A stretch of 52,260 nt of DNA from an uncultured Bellilinea sp. (GCA_938040735.1 CALHYE010000016.1:1-52260), one strand, 5' to 3'. Positions 32,070 to 40,961 are shown, numbered from the stretch's first letter. Notes: generated by a model from the sequence alone, not told the origin. Translations and numbers: made by a program.

Positions 32070-32693
32070 ATGCGTTTGAAAAAGCGACGAGGGCTGTTCC
32101 TGCTGTTTATTATAACGATGATCCTCCCGTTTGGGTTGCTGGGGTTTGAACAAACTTCCGTTCAAGCTCAAATTCCCACCGTAGACATACCCACCGTCAC
32201 CAGTACTCCCAGCGGACCAATCGTCTCGGTTAGAGCCGGCAGCAATGAACCATCGATCAACGTCCGCAGCGGGCCGAACGCATTGTATCCCCGCGTAGGT
32301 GTTCTATTGATTGGTCAGACGGCGGTGGCAAAGGGCCGCTCGCCGGGCGGTGACTGGATTTTAATCGAATACCCGGGTGCGCCGGGCAACGTGGGTTGGG
32401 TTTACAGCGCTTTTGTGAATATTACCCCCGGCGAATTGCCGATTGTAGAGCCGCCTCCAACCCCAACACGGGATATGACTGCGACCATAGACCCGACTCT
32501 GGCTGCGCAGTTTATCGTTACGGTTGCTCCAACCCGTCTGCCCACTTTCACCCCACCGCCGCCGCTGGTAATCCCAACTTTTCAGAATCCATCTGCGGCA
32601 GTTTTGCCGGGTGTGCCGATGGGGTTAATCATTATGGTTTTATTTACGGTTGGCGTTTTGCTGGGTATCTTCTCGTTTGTCCAACGGCGTTAA
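32070..32693 (+). CDS. Exported SH3b-domain protein with C-terminal membrane anchor
   Basis: A 207-residue protein with a signal peptide (about 1-33, ending SVQAQ) and a bacterial SH3 domain (about 50-115; INVRSGPNALYPRVGVL and WILIEYPG are typical). A Pro/Thr-rich linker follows, then a C-terminal hydrophobic helix (about 182-202) and a short basic tail (QRR). The topology puts the SH3b domain outside the cell, where such domains bind peptidoglycan or proteins. AGGTG precedes the ATG. Its stop overlaps the stop of the convergent hydrolase gene within the palindrome TTAA. Confidence 0.85.
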   Translation: MRLKKRRGLFLLFIITMILPFGLLGFEQTSVQAQIPTVDIPTVTSTPSGPIVSVRAGSNEPSINVRSGPNALYPRVGVLLIGQTAVAKGRSPGGDWILIEYPGAPGNVGWVYSAFVNITPGELPIVEPPPTPTRDMTATIDPTLAAQFIVTVAPTRLPTFTPPPPLVIPTFQNPSAAVLPGVPMGLIIMVLFTVGVLLGIFSFVQRR

Positions 32694-33346
32694 GCGCCAA
32701 AGAAGCGGTTGAGCTCTCGAAAGCAGGCTGAACTGATGCGATGCCCAACCGGCGAGTGACAAAAGTGCACCTCAGCGTTGGCGTTTCTCAAAAATTCAAC
32801 CACCTCATGAGCGCGCTGAATCGGGACGATGTCATCTTGACTTCCGTGGGCGACAAAGAAGGCGATATTTGAAAGTCCAGCTGGAGGCTGATAATCGTCC
32901 GGTAAAAAGGGCAGAAACCCGGAGAGTATCGCTGCTTTGCGCACTTGGGAGGGAAATTGGAGACAATAAGCAAGCGAGAGGGCCGCTCCCTGGCTGAAAC
33001 CCATCAGGTCAATGGGTTGATCGGGAAGGGAATAATCGTGCCGAATTTGCCTGACGAGTTGATTAAGAGTCTGAGCTGGTTCAATAAAGGCTTGTAGAGT
33101 TGCCTCTCTGCCGGGGCGGTGACCAATCCATCCAAAACCGCCTTCCGGGGTGGAAATTAAGCCGCGTGGAGCGAGGATCCAGTATTCCGAGGATATGTTC
33201 CGCTCAAAGATCTGCATTGAGTTTTCATCCCCTGTCCAGCCGTGAATCATGAGAAGGATTGTTGAAGATGCATGATCAGCGCTTGGGCGAAGGCGAAGCA
33301 CCCATTGTTGGTAAAGAATAACGGTCGGTTCAGTTGCCTCTTTCAC
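32690..33346 (-). CDS. Alpha/beta hydrolase (phospholipase/carboxylesterase family)
   Basis: A 218-residue serine hydrolase. The nucleophile is S118 in GFSQGAALS, the acid is D171 or D172 in HGSQDDIVP, and the base is H202 in VGHRIS. HGWTGDENSM gives the oxyanion region. The family includes small esterases and lysophospholipases; the substrate is unknown. The start is a GTG at 33346 that overlaps the end of the upstream small membrane gene by 17 bases, with GAGTGG as a weak ribosome site. It is the last of four minus-strand genes. Confidence 0.87.
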   Translation of the reverse strand: MKEATEPTVILYQQWVLRLRPSADHASSTILLMIHGWTGDENSMQIFERNISSEYWILAPRGLISTPEGGFGWIGHRPGREATLQAFIEPAQTLNQLVRQIRHDYSLPDQPIDLMGFSQGAALSLAYCLQFPSQVRKAAILSGFLPFLPDDYQPPAGLSNIAFFVAHGSQDDIVPIQRAHEVVEFLRNANAEVHFCHSPVGHRISSACFRELNRFFGA

Positions 33347-33557
33347 GTTTGACTATCCACTCTAACAAACTCAAAATAAACACAATTGCCACCACCGGGG
33401 TTAAGCCGGTAATAAAACAAAGGATTCCCAGAGCAAGCGCGCCACCGCCATAGAAGTAAAGGATCAAGCCGCCGCCAACCAGTAAGATCAGCAAAATGCC
33501 GCCGACGATTAGGCGAAGGGTGGTTTGACGGGCGTAACGACGCAGGTCGAGAGTCAT
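33330..33557 (-). CDS. Small two-TM membrane protein
   Basis: A 75-residue protein with a basic N-terminus (RRYARQTTLR), two hydrophobic helices (about 16-34 and 39-66, the latter possibly split) and a basic end (KRERGN). It has no recognised family. No Shine-Dalgarno is seen, but it sits 10 bases after the patatin gene and overlaps the hydrolase gene by 17 bases, so it is likely translated by coupling within that operon. Confidence 0.65.
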   Translation of the reverse strand: MTLDLRRYARQTTLRLIVGGILLILLVGGGLILYFYGGGALALGILCFITGLTPVVAIVFILSLLEWIVKRERGN

Positions 33558-33567
33558 TGGCTAATGT

Positions 33568-34491
33568 TTAGTCGGTGAGATCTTCTTCTAATAATTTACC
33601 TGGAGGTTGAGCCCCACGAAAGCGGCGAACGATCTGGTAATACCAGGCAAGTGATTCATGCAGACGGGGCAGAATGTCCAGCACACTTTTTTCACCCGCT
33701 TCCAGTAGCTCTTGTGGTTTAACTTGATCAAGAGGAGCGACATGGTGGACTTCGGGACGGATAATCACATCCGGTTTTTCTACCTGTAAGCGCAATTCCG
33801 TTACCATGCGACTGGTGATGTCCATGGAGTTGACAAAAATTCGCAGGGATTGGGCAATTCTGGATTGGGTAATTTGTTGAAGAATGGGACGTGGAAGCGG
33901 CGGGTCAATCGGCACACTCAATTCTGGCATTTCACGCCACTCCTCGGGTACTGGCGAGAGGCAGACTGCAACAACGGGTAAGTGCGGAGCAAGCCAGCGG
34001 GCAACCGCAACGGGGACGGGATCCAGAACGCCTCCATCGACCAGTTCCAATTCGTTGATAAAAACGGGTGGAAAGACGCCGGGTATGGCAACGGTTGCCA
34101 GCACTGCCTGAACAACGCTCCCTTTATTGAGGATGATTTCCTGTTTGGAGCGAATATCCACAGCCGTCAATGCCAGAGGGATGGACAAATCCTCAAAATT
34201 CTTGCCTTCCAGATAAGTGTTTAGGAAGTTGACCAGCCCTGTCAGCCCAAGTAAGGAAGGTGGATCATTGGGTTTTCGGGCAAAAAATTCTTTTTGATTG
34301 ACCATTCCCAATTCAGAGATGATCAAGTTAAGGCTGACGCCAGCGGCGTAAACGGCTCCGACGATCCCGCCTGCGCTGGTACCCGCAATCGCTCGAATCT
34401 TGAAGCCCTCTTTTTCTAATTGTTTAATCACGCCGATGTGGGCAATTCCTTTTACCCCACCGCCTCCAAGAGCCAGTGCAATCTCGGTCAT
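33568..34491 (-). CDS. Patatin-like phospholipase
   Basis: A 307-residue acyl hydrolase of the patatin/RssA type. The oxyanion loop GGGGVKG is at 9-15, the nucleophile S39 lies in GTSAGG (37-42) and the catalytic D152 in the DGG motif (152-154). It has no signal peptide, so it probably acts on membrane lipids from the cytoplasm. GAGGAGA precedes the ATG. It lies 28 bases downstream of an aminotransferase and upstream of a small membrane protein and an esterase, suggesting a lipid-related operon; that is inference. Confidence 0.92.
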   Translation of the reverse strand: MTEIALALGGGGVKGIAHIGVIKQLEKEGFKIRAIAGTSAGGIVGAVYAAGVSLNLIISELGMVNQKEFFARKPNDPPSLLGLTGLVNFLNTYLEGKNFEDLSIPLALTAVDIRSKQEIILNKGSVVQAVLATVAIPGVFPPVFINELELVDGGVLDPVPVAVARWLAPHLPVVAVCLSPVPEEWREMPELSVPIDPPLPRPILQQITQSRIAQSLRIFVNSMDITSRMVTELRLQVEKPDVIIRPEVHHVAPLDQVKPQELLEAGEKSVLDILPRLHESLAWYYQIVRRFRGAQPPGKLLEEDLTD

Positions 34492-34519
34492 CTAAGTTCT
34501 CCTCTCGGTCATTTTCACA

Positions 34520-35698
34520 TCAAGCCTTGCAAAGTATATCAGAGAGAGCCTTTTTTAGCGTTAAAATGTCTGATTCATCGTTGTATATTTGGAGAGAAAA
34601 ACGAATGAAGTGTTGGTTTCGCCAATGAGTAACGGGTATTTCAACCTTGAATTCCTGATATAACCTTTCCTGAACGGCAAGCGGGTCTATTCCATTGGGC
34701 AAAGGAACGCTGCCCATCTGCATGTACCACAATGGATCATCCGGGTACAAAGCCGGCTGGTCTATAACTTCTTCAATAACTTGCCGCGTCAGGGCAGCCA
34801 GTTGATGGCATTTCAAACGTAACGCATTCCAGTCGAGTTGTCGTTGAAATTGAATGGCATCCGGCACGGTCAGAAAGGCGGAGATATCGCGGGTGCCGCT
34901 CCACTCGAGATAATCAATAAAAGAAGATTCGCCGGGCGTTTCACTTTCCCAACCCCACGAAACGACCAAGGGTTCAATCAGGTGTTGGACTTCAGGGCGG
35001 GCATAGAGGAATGCGGAGCCCTTTGGCGCGCACAACCATTTATGGAGATTACCAACATAAAAATCAGCGCCGATGTCTTCGAGATCAAGGTCAATTTGAC
35101 CGGGAGCATGAGCGCCGTCCACAATTGTGAGAATTCCTCTCTGCCGGGCAAGATTACAGATATCTTTAACCGGAAGAATAATTGCGGTGGGCGAAGTAAT
35201 GTGACTGATGAAAATCACTTTGGTGTTCGAGGATACGCCCGCCCAAAAATCCGCAAGGATTTGGTCGGTTTTTTCTACTGGCAGGTTTACGGGCTGATTG
35301 ATATACTTGAAACCGCGCTTTTGAGCAAGAAATCGCCAGGTTCGGTCCAATGCTCCGTATTCGTGATCGGAGCTCAAGACTTCATCCTGCTCGGAAAGGT
35401 TCAGACTTCGGGCAATGATATTCAGTCCGGTAGTTGCATTGGTCACATAAACCAAATTGTCGGGGCGGGTGTGGAGATATTCGGCTAATACTGCTCGGGA
35501 CTGGGCCAGAAGATTTTTTGCCCTGCGCCCCAAAAATTCGACCGGCTGGCGCTCAAGTTCTCTTTGCCAGGATTGATAGCGTTCAAAAACAGGTATTGGA
35601 GTTGCTCCAAAAGAGCCGTGATTGAGAAAGACAATATCCGGCCTAAGCAAAAATAATGAACGATAGGATGATGGTTTTGAGTGAGTTTGGCTAATCAT
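34520..35698 (-). CDS. Class V aminotransferase, isopenicillin-N-epimerase-like
   Basis: A 392-residue PLP enzyme of fold type I. The Schiff-base lysine is K220 (GNLHKWL), the aspartate binding the pyridine nitrogen is D194 (VDGAHAPGQ), and FLNHGSFGATP (24-34) is the N-terminal hallmark of the isopenicillin N epimerase/cysteine-lyase-like subgroup. No SufS-type cysteine loop is evident, so it is unlikely to be a sulfur donor. The reaction is unknown. GGAG lies about 11 bases before the ATG. It is divergent from the MFS gene with 16 bases between start codons. Confidence 0.9.
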   Translation of the reverse strand: MISQTHSKPSSYRSLFLLRPDIVFLNHGSFGATPIPVFERYQSWQRELERQPVEFLGRRAKNLLAQSRAVLAEYLHTRPDNLVYVTNATTGLNIIARSLNLSEQDEVLSSDHEYGALDRTWRFLAQKRGFKYINQPVNLPVEKTDQILADFWAGVSSNTKVIFISHITSPTAIILPVKDICNLARQRGILTIVDGAHAPGQIDLDLEDIGADFYVGNLHKWLCAPKGSAFLYARPEVQHLIEPLVVSWGWESETPGESSFIDYLEWSGTRDISAFLTVPDAIQFQRQLDWNALRLKCHQLAALTRQVIEEVIDQPALYPDDPLWYMQMGSVPLPNGIDPLAVQERLYQEFKVEIPVTHWRNQHFIRFSLQIYNDESDILTLKKALSDILCKA

Positions 35699-35714
35699 TG
35701 GACTAATCTCCGCT

Positions 35715-37004
35715 ATGGCATTCCGTCTTTTTTCAATCTTACCACCGCAGTCTTCCCCACAAGTAAAACGTAATTATTACCATTTTTATGCCGATGTCAT
35801 TTGGTTTGGGGTACTTAATGGGAGCGCGCTTTCGTTTTTAGCGGTTTACGCGACCCGGATAGGAGCCAGGGCTGAACAAATTGGCTTGATCAATGCCGCC
35901 CCGGCGATCATGGCAATTATATTTTCATTACCATTTGGAGTGTGGATTGAACCTCAGTCAAAACGCCGGGCTACATTAATTACCGCGCTTTTAATGCGAA
36001 TTTTTTATTTTCCCCTGTTCCTGATTCCTTCCCGCTTACCGGTTGAAGTTCAAATACCAACGATTCTTGTGATGGCATTTTTGATGAATATACCCGCCAC
36101 CGGCTTGGGGGTGGCATTTAATGCTCTGTTTGCGGAGGCGATTCCGATTCAAGATCGCGCTCATATTGCGGGAATTCGGAACGTGTTTTTTGCAATTGTC
36201 TCGATCCTCACTTCTCTAACCTGTGGTTATATACTAAATCATTTTGAGTTTCCGCTGGGATACCAGATTGTCTTTGCGATTGGTTTTATCAGTGCGGCTC
36301 TTTCGACTTTGCATTTAGGGCTGATTCGTCCATCTCATAAAAATGGTTTGTTTCGCAAGATTGAAATGAAAGCGGATGGAAATCGAGGCGAAAATGTCAA
36401 TGCGAACAAAAGTCCAGCAAAAAGCGCAACAGGCTTTTTGAACAATCAACTACACTTTGAAATTCTTAAGAGTCCCTTTCGCTCCGTTTTATTCATGATG
36501 TTTTCTTTTCATTTTGCGCAATTCCTTCCGTTGCCTTTATTTCCCGTCTTTGCGGTCAAGATATTGAGAGTTTCGGATCAAATCATCAGTATTGCCAATG
36601 CTATCTTTTTTCTGGCGATGTTAATCATCTCAAGCCAGGTCGCATGGCTGGCTGGGCGGTTAGGCAACCAGAAGGTCACCGGCTTGGGTTTGATTTTCCT
36701 GGCGGGGTATCCATTGATATTAAGTCTTTCTTACACTCCAATTCCTTATCTGGCGGCACACTTGTTGGGAGGAACTGGATGGGGTCTGGCAAGCAGTACG
36801 ATGTTCAATTTTGTGCTAGAAAAAGCCCCGTCAGAAACCCGATCGGCGCATCTGGCCTGGTTTAATTTATTTGCCAACGCAGGAATTTTGCTGGGATCAT
36901 TAATCGGTCCTTGGGTAAGTTCGATGATCGGTATCCGATGGGCTTTGTTGTTTTTTGCTGCATTTCGTTTTTGGTCGGGGCTGAACATAGTCCGCTGGAA
37001 GTAG
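35715..37004 (+). CDS. Major facilitator superfamily transporter
   Basis: A 429-residue protein with about 12 hydrophobic helices and a polar central loop of about 40 residues (220-255). The first half has FGVWIEPQSKRRATLITALLMR, an MFS loop 2-3 type segment. No substrate can be inferred. No clear ribosome site precedes the ATG at 35715, and its start region faces the divergent aminotransferase start only 16 bases away, so both promoters must overlap coding sequence or be leaderless. It is followed 19 bases later by smpB. Confidence 0.87.
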   Translation: MAFRLFSILPPQSSPQVKRNYYHFYADVIWFGVLNGSALSFLAVYATRIGARAEQIGLINAAPAIMAIIFSLPFGVWIEPQSKRRATLITALLMRIFYFPLFLIPSRLPVEVQIPTILVMAFLMNIPATGLGVAFNALFAEAIPIQDRAHIAGIRNVFFAIVSILTSLTCGYILNHFEFPLGYQIVFAIGFISAALSTLHLGLIRPSHKNGLFRKIEMKADGNRGENVNANKSPAKSATGFLNNQLHFEILKSPFRSVLFMMFSFHFAQFLPLPLFPVFAVKILRVSDQIISIANAIFFLAMLIISSQVAWLAGRLGNQKVTGLGLIFLAGYPLILSLSYTPIPYLAAHLLGGTGWGLASSTMFNFVLEKAPSETRSAHLAWFNLFANAGILLGSLIGPWVSSMIGIRWALLFFAAFRFWSGLNIVRWK

Positions 37005-37023
37005 ATGTGTTAAAATCGCTGGT

Positions 37024-37476
37024 ATGTCCGTGAAAGTTGTTGCCACCAACCGAAAAGCACGTTTTGAATATTTTTTACTGGAAACCTATGAAGCCGGAAT
37101 TGCGCTTCAGGGAAGTGAAATCAAATCCATTCGAGCAGGTCAGATCAGTTTAGCGGAGGCTTATGTTCAAACCGATGGAAATGAGGCCTGGCTGATTAAT
37201 GCACACATAGCGCCCTATGAACAAGCCAACCGCTTTAACCACGATCCTCGCCGTCCACGAAAATTGCTGCTCCATAAGCGAGAAATCCGCGAGCTGTGGA
37301 ATGCTGTGCGCCAAAAAGGGGTGACGATAGTTCCAGTCCAGGTGTACTTGAGGGATGGCAAGGCAAAAGTGGAAATTGCTATTGCAAAGGGGAAAAAATT
37401 GTATGATAAACGCCATGAGATTGCCAAACGCGATCAGACCCGAGAAATTGAGAGGGAAAGAGGGCGTGACTATTAA
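37024..37476 (+). CDS. smpB: SsrA-binding protein SmpB
   Basis: A 150-residue RNA-binding protein that brings tmRNA to stalled ribosomes. It has the OB-fold with RKARFEYFLLETYEAGIALQGSEIKSIRAG (11-40), HIAPYEQAN, RPRKLLLHKREI, KVEIAIAKGKKLYDKRH, and a basic C-terminal tail (REIERERGRDY) needed for decoding-centre insertion. The tmRNA gene itself was not found in the window. It lies 19 bases after the MFS gene and 36 before a kinase-like membrane protein. Confidence 0.96.
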   Translation: MSVKVVATNRKARFEYFLLETYEAGIALQGSEIKSIRAGQISLAEAYVQTDGNEAWLINAHIAPYEQANRFNHDPRRPRKLLLHKREIRELWNAVRQKGVTIVPVQVYLRDGKAKVEIAIAKGKKLYDKRHEIAKRDQTREIERERGRDY

Positions 37477-37512
37477 GATAATCCTATACCCCATTTTGGT
37501 TGGGGGTTGAGG

Positions 37513-38220
37513 ATGCTGGGGAATAATTTTCTGGCTTTGGCAGCGACCTTTGCTTTAGCCTTACTGTGGTTGCGGTTTAACGATTATCTTGCCCATCGTG
37601 GTTGGATCAGTTCTCAATTAAGCAGGAAAATCATTCATGCCGGCACGGGCCCGATCTTTGTTTTATGCTGGTTGTTGTTCACCGAACAGTCGTCTTCCCG
37701 CTGGCTGGCGGCGCTGGTGCCTTTTGCGATCACCGTACAATTTTTTTTAATAGGGATGGGGGTCATTCGCGATCAGGCTGCTGTGGATGGGATGTCGCGC
37801 AGCGGCGATCCGCGTGAAATTTTGAGAGGACCGCTGTACTACGGGATCGTATTTGTGATTCTGACGATTGTTTACTGGTACGATTCACCCATCGGCATAA
37901 CTGCTTTGATGATGATGTGCGGTGGGGATGGGCTGGCGGATGTGATTGGTAAGAGAATCCCAAGTAAACCGCTTCCATGGTCGCCTAGAAAAACGTGGTT
38001 GGGAACTGTCACCATGTTTTTTGCCGGCTGGTTGTTTTCCATCTCAATTTTGTTTGTGTTTGTAATCGCCGGTAAACTTTCCATAACTTTTTCTGCGTTA
38101 CTTTTACCGGTAACTTTCCTGGCTCTTCTTGCAACAACGGTTGAATCCCTGCCGATGAAGGATATTGACAACCTGACAGTCCCATTGGTGTGCGTAGCTT
38201 TTGGGCATTTACTTTTCTGA
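37513..38220 (+). CDS. Polyprenol/phytol/diacylglycerol kinase-like membrane protein
   Basis: A 235-residue protein with about six to seven TM helices in the family of dolichol kinase, phytol kinase (VTE5) and CTP-dependent diacylglycerol kinase. Conserved polar blocks are SRKIIHAGTGP, GDGLADVIGKRIPSKPLPWSPRKTWLGT and the late TTVESLPMKDIDNLTVPL. These enzymes phosphorylate a lipid alcohol, often with CTP; the lipid here is unknown. An ATG at 37513 with upstream GGGGG is preferred to a TTG at 37507. It lies between smpB and a histidine ammonia-lyase gene. Confidence 0.85.
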   Translation: MLGNNFLALAATFALALLWLRFNDYLAHRGWISSQLSRKIIHAGTGPIFVLCWLLFTEQSSSRWLAALVPFAITVQFFLIGMGVIRDQAAVDGMSRSGDPREILRGPLYYGIVFVILTIVYWYDSPIGITALMMMCGGDGLADVIGKRIPSKPLPWSPRKTWLGTVTMFFAGWLFSISILFVFVIAGKLSITFSALLLPVTFLALLATTVESLPMKDIDNLTVPLVCVAFGHLLF

Positions 38221-38236
38221 CCGAAGAGGATTTTTG

Positions 38237-39766
38237 ATGATCCAAATTGATGGCAATCACCTTGATATTCGCAGTGTGGTTTCGGTTGCTCGACATGGTG
38301 AAGCAGTAGAAATTGCCCCTACCGGGATAGAAAACTTGAGGCGATCCCGAAGTGTATTGGAAACGATTTTGAAATCCAATCAAGCAGTTTACGGGATTAA
38401 TACCGGCTTTGGAATTTTTTCCGAGAAAAGGATAGCGCTTGAAGATAGCAACCGGCTCAGCCGGAATTTGATCTTGAGTCATGCGGTAGCGGTTGGAGAG
38501 CCGCTACCAGGCGAAATTGTGCGGGCTGCGATGCTGGTGCGCGCCAATACGCTGGTCAAAGGGTATTCGGGGGTGCGTGAGGAGGTTGCCCAAACTCTGA
38601 TAGAGATGCTCAACAAAAAAGTTACCCCGCTTGTCCCTCAGCAGGGTTCGCTGGGATCATCGGGTGATTTAAGTCCTTTATCTCATCTGGCGCTGGTTTT
38701 TACGACGGATGAAGCCGACCGGGACGAAGAATCGGGCTGGGCAGAGTACGAAGGTGAAATCATGACCGGCAAACAGGCGATGAGACGGGCAGGAATACCT
38801 CGCCTGATTTTAGGCCCAAAAGAGGGACTGGCAGTTAATAATGGTGCGACTTTTAGCGCTGCAATGGCGGCATTGATCGTTTATGATGCTTACCAGGCCA
38901 TACGGACCGCAAATAAAGCCACCGCTTTAAGTTTGGAGGCTCTGCTGGGCTGCTCGGCTGCTTTCGATGAGCGAATTCATCGGGTTCGAGGTCAGGACGG
39001 TCAATTGCGTATAGCCAATGAGGTGCGAGAAGAAATTGGGGGCAGCACTTTTATTGACGCCGCCTGTCGGGTACAGGACGCCTATTCATTGAGATGCACC
39101 CCTCAGGTGCATGGGGCAATTTTAGAAACTATCGAATTTGCGGAGCGGATGATTCAAAAGGAACTCAATGCAGCTACCGATAATCCTTTGCTGTTTGAAC
39201 CGGGGATTGCACTATCCGGCGGGAACTTTCATGGTGAGCCGATTGGACTTGCAATGGATTATGTGGGAATTGCGCTGGCTGAATTGGCGGCTATTTCTGA
39301 ACGAAGAATTTTTCGGCTTTTAGACGCCAAATTAAATGGGGGGCTACCTCCTATGCTGGTAGATTCGCCGGAGGCGGCCGGTCTCAACTCTGGTTTGATG
39401 ATGCCTCACTATACAGCGGCTTCTTTAGTGCTTGAAAACCAAACCCTGGCTCATCCCGATAGTGTGCATTCTCTGCCAACTTCTGGCGGGCAGGAAGATC
39501 ACAATGCCAATGCTATGACCGCAGCCCGCCACTGCCGGCAAATTTTACGCAATACGCAGCGGGTGCTGGCAATTGAGTTATTTACGGCTGCCCGCGCCGT
39601 TGATTTGCGTATGAGGCAGATGCCACAGTTTCGTCTGGGACAAGGAACTCAGCGCTTGTGGTCGGCGTTGCGAGAAAAAGTTCCCTATCGTGATGGAGAT
39701 GCGTGGTGGGCGCCGGAAATTGAACTGGTTGAGAAATTGGTTGAAAGTGGAGAATTGTTATCCTAA
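38237..39766 (+). CDS. hutH: Histidine ammonia-lyase family enzyme with Ser-Ser-Gly triad
   Basis: A 509-residue MIO-type ammonia-lyase, normally deaminating histidine to urocanate. The MIO-forming triad, usually Ala-Ser-Gly, reads S141-S142-G143 (GSLGSSGDLSPLSHL). Other active-site parts are intact: YGINTGFG, RNLILSHAVAVGEPL (the histidine-type SH motif), QDAYSLRCTPQVHGA, NFHG and QEDHNANAM. The ATG at 38237 follows GAGGA by 9 bases; a longer frame opens at 38201. No hutU, hutI or hutG is adjacent, so urocanate may be handled elsewhere or the substrate may differ. Name given at family level. Confidence 0.88.
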   Translation: MIQIDGNHLDIRSVVSVARHGEAVEIAPTGIENLRRSRSVLETILKSNQAVYGINTGFGIFSEKRIALEDSNRLSRNLILSHAVAVGEPLPGEIVRAAMLVRANTLVKGYSGVREEVAQTLIEMLNKKVTPLVPQQGSLGSSGDLSPLSHLALVFTTDEADRDEESGWAEYEGEIMTGKQAMRRAGIPRLILGPKEGLAVNNGATFSAAMAALIVYDAYQAIRTANKATALSLEALLGCSAAFDERIHRVRGQDGQLRIANEVREEIGGSTFIDAACRVQDAYSLRCTPQVHGAILETIEFAERMIQKELNAATDNPLLFEPGIALSGGNFHGEPIGLAMDYVGIALAELAAISERRIFRLLDAKLNGGLPPMLVDSPEAAGLNSGLMMPHYTAASLVLENQTLAHPDSVHSLPTSGGQEDHNANAMTAARHCRQILRNTQRVLAIELFTAARAVDLRMRQMPQFRLGQGTQRLWSALREKVPYRDGDAWWAPEIELVEKLVESGELLS

Positions 39767-39795
39767 ACTCTTATCCGCTTTTAATTGAGTATTGA

Positions 39796-39824
39796 TTGAC
39801 AAATTGGATTTTTCTGGTTATCTT
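39796..39824 (+). promoter_or_regulatory. Promoter for an apparently leaderless L,D-transpeptidase mRNA
   Basis: TTGACA (39796-39801) and TATCTT (39819-39824) are 17 bases apart. Initiation 7-8 bases after the -10 falls at 39831-39832, on the ATG of the next gene. No Shine-Dalgarno lies before that ATG, which supports leaderless translation. Confidence 0.65.
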
Positions 39825-39831
39825 TTTGACT

Positions 39832-40944
39832 ATGAAATGGGCAGAAACTCGTTTATCGAGAAGAGAATTCCTTAAGATGAGCCTCTTTGGTTTGACCAGT
39901 TTGGCGATGCGGCCATGGAGAGTATGGGGCGAGATGCTCCAGGAATGGCCAGATGCTGAACGGTTAGGAAGAGTGTGTGTTGGTAAAGTGAACATCCGTA
40001 AAAAGCCTTCGGTTGACGCAGATTCGTTGGGTGAGTTATACGAAGATGCAGTTGTCATCTGGCTGAGAGAGGTGATTGGTGAAGCCCCGCTGGGAAGACA
40101 GAGCCGACGCTGGGTTGAAACGCCGGACGGTTACATTTACGCTCCCAGTCTTCAACCGGTTCGGTACCAACCCAACCAGCCCGTAACCGAGTTGCCTGTA
40201 ACCAGTGCTGGCCGAGGAATGTGGGTTGAGGTCACCATCCCCCATACCCAGATATTTTTGGAAAACCGCTCACCGGCTTCACCTTGGTTGAAATACACCA
40301 TTGAATATAATACCGTTCCGCGGCTGTATTTCAGCCAAATCTTGTGGGTGGATGACATTCGAACGAATTCTCAGGGAGAAATTCTTTATCGGGTGAATGA
40401 ACGTTTTGGTTCTTATGGGGACGTATTCTGGGCGGCCGCAGAGGCATTTCGTCCTCTTAAGCCTGAAGAACTCGAGCCTATCCATCCCGAAGTTGAAAAC
40501 AAGCGCATCGTGGTGGATGTGACCCCCACCCGGCAAATTTTATCTTGTTATGAAGGAAAAAGAGAGGTATATTCCTGTTTGATCTCTTCCGGGGCAATCT
40601 GGAATGCGGTTGGGGAGGTTGTGGAAGCATGGCGGACACCGCTTGGAGCCCACCCCATCTGGCGAAAGTCGGTGTCCATTCACATGAGCGGCGGGCAAAC
40701 TGGCACGGGTTATGATTTACCGGGCGTTGCCTGGACGACTCTCTTCACCGGTGAGGGAGTTGCCATTCATTCGACCTTTTGGCATAACGATTTTGGAACA
40801 CCCCGTTCGCGGGGCTGTATCAATTGCACCCCTGAAGATGCCCATTTTATCTTTCGCTGGACGATGCCGGTTGTTTCCCTTGATCCGGGAGATGTTCAGG
40901 TTGGTATGCCCGGCGGCACAATTGTTGATGTGATTGAAAAATAA
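39832..40944 (+). CDS. Tat-exported L,D-transpeptidase (YkuD) with SH3-like domain
   Basis: A 370-residue exported enzyme. The N-terminus has a twin-arginine signal (S9-R10-R11-E12-F13-L14-K15 before a hydrophobic stretch). An SH3-like domain follows (about 45-115; KVNIRKKPS is typical). The C-terminal YkuD domain (about 225-365) has the catalytic H in IHSTFWHNDFG and C329 in SRGCINC. Such enzymes make 3-3 or lipoprotein cross-links in peptidoglycan. The start at 39832 is chosen because it places the RR motif correctly and matches the predicted start point of transcription; the longer frame from 39796 begins inside the -35 box. It leads a tight gene run to 45387. Confidence 0.9.
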   Translation: MKWAETRLSRREFLKMSLFGLTSLAMRPWRVWGEMLQEWPDAERLGRVCVGKVNIRKKPSVDADSLGELYEDAVVIWLREVIGEAPLGRQSRRWVETPDGYIYAPSLQPVRYQPNQPVTELPVTSAGRGMWVEVTIPHTQIFLENRSPASPWLKYTIEYNTVPRLYFSQILWVDDIRTNSQGEILYRVNERFGSYGDVFWAAAEAFRPLKPEELEPIHPEVENKRIVVDVTPTRQILSCYEGKREVYSCLISSGAIWNAVGEVVEAWRTPLGAHPIWRKSVSIHMSGGQTGTGYDLPGVAWTTLFTGEGVAIHSTFWHNDFGTPRSRGCINCTPEDAHFIFRWTMPVVSLDPGDVQVGMPGGTIVDVIEK

Positions 40945-40961
40945 ATTTTGGAGAGGATTTG

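Noticed and set aside
34838-35488. 216-residue plus-strand frame
   Set aside because: It lies entirely antisense to the class V aminotransferase.
38009-38482. 157-residue minus-strand frame
   Set aside because: It is antisense to the kinase-like membrane gene and hutH, both well supported.
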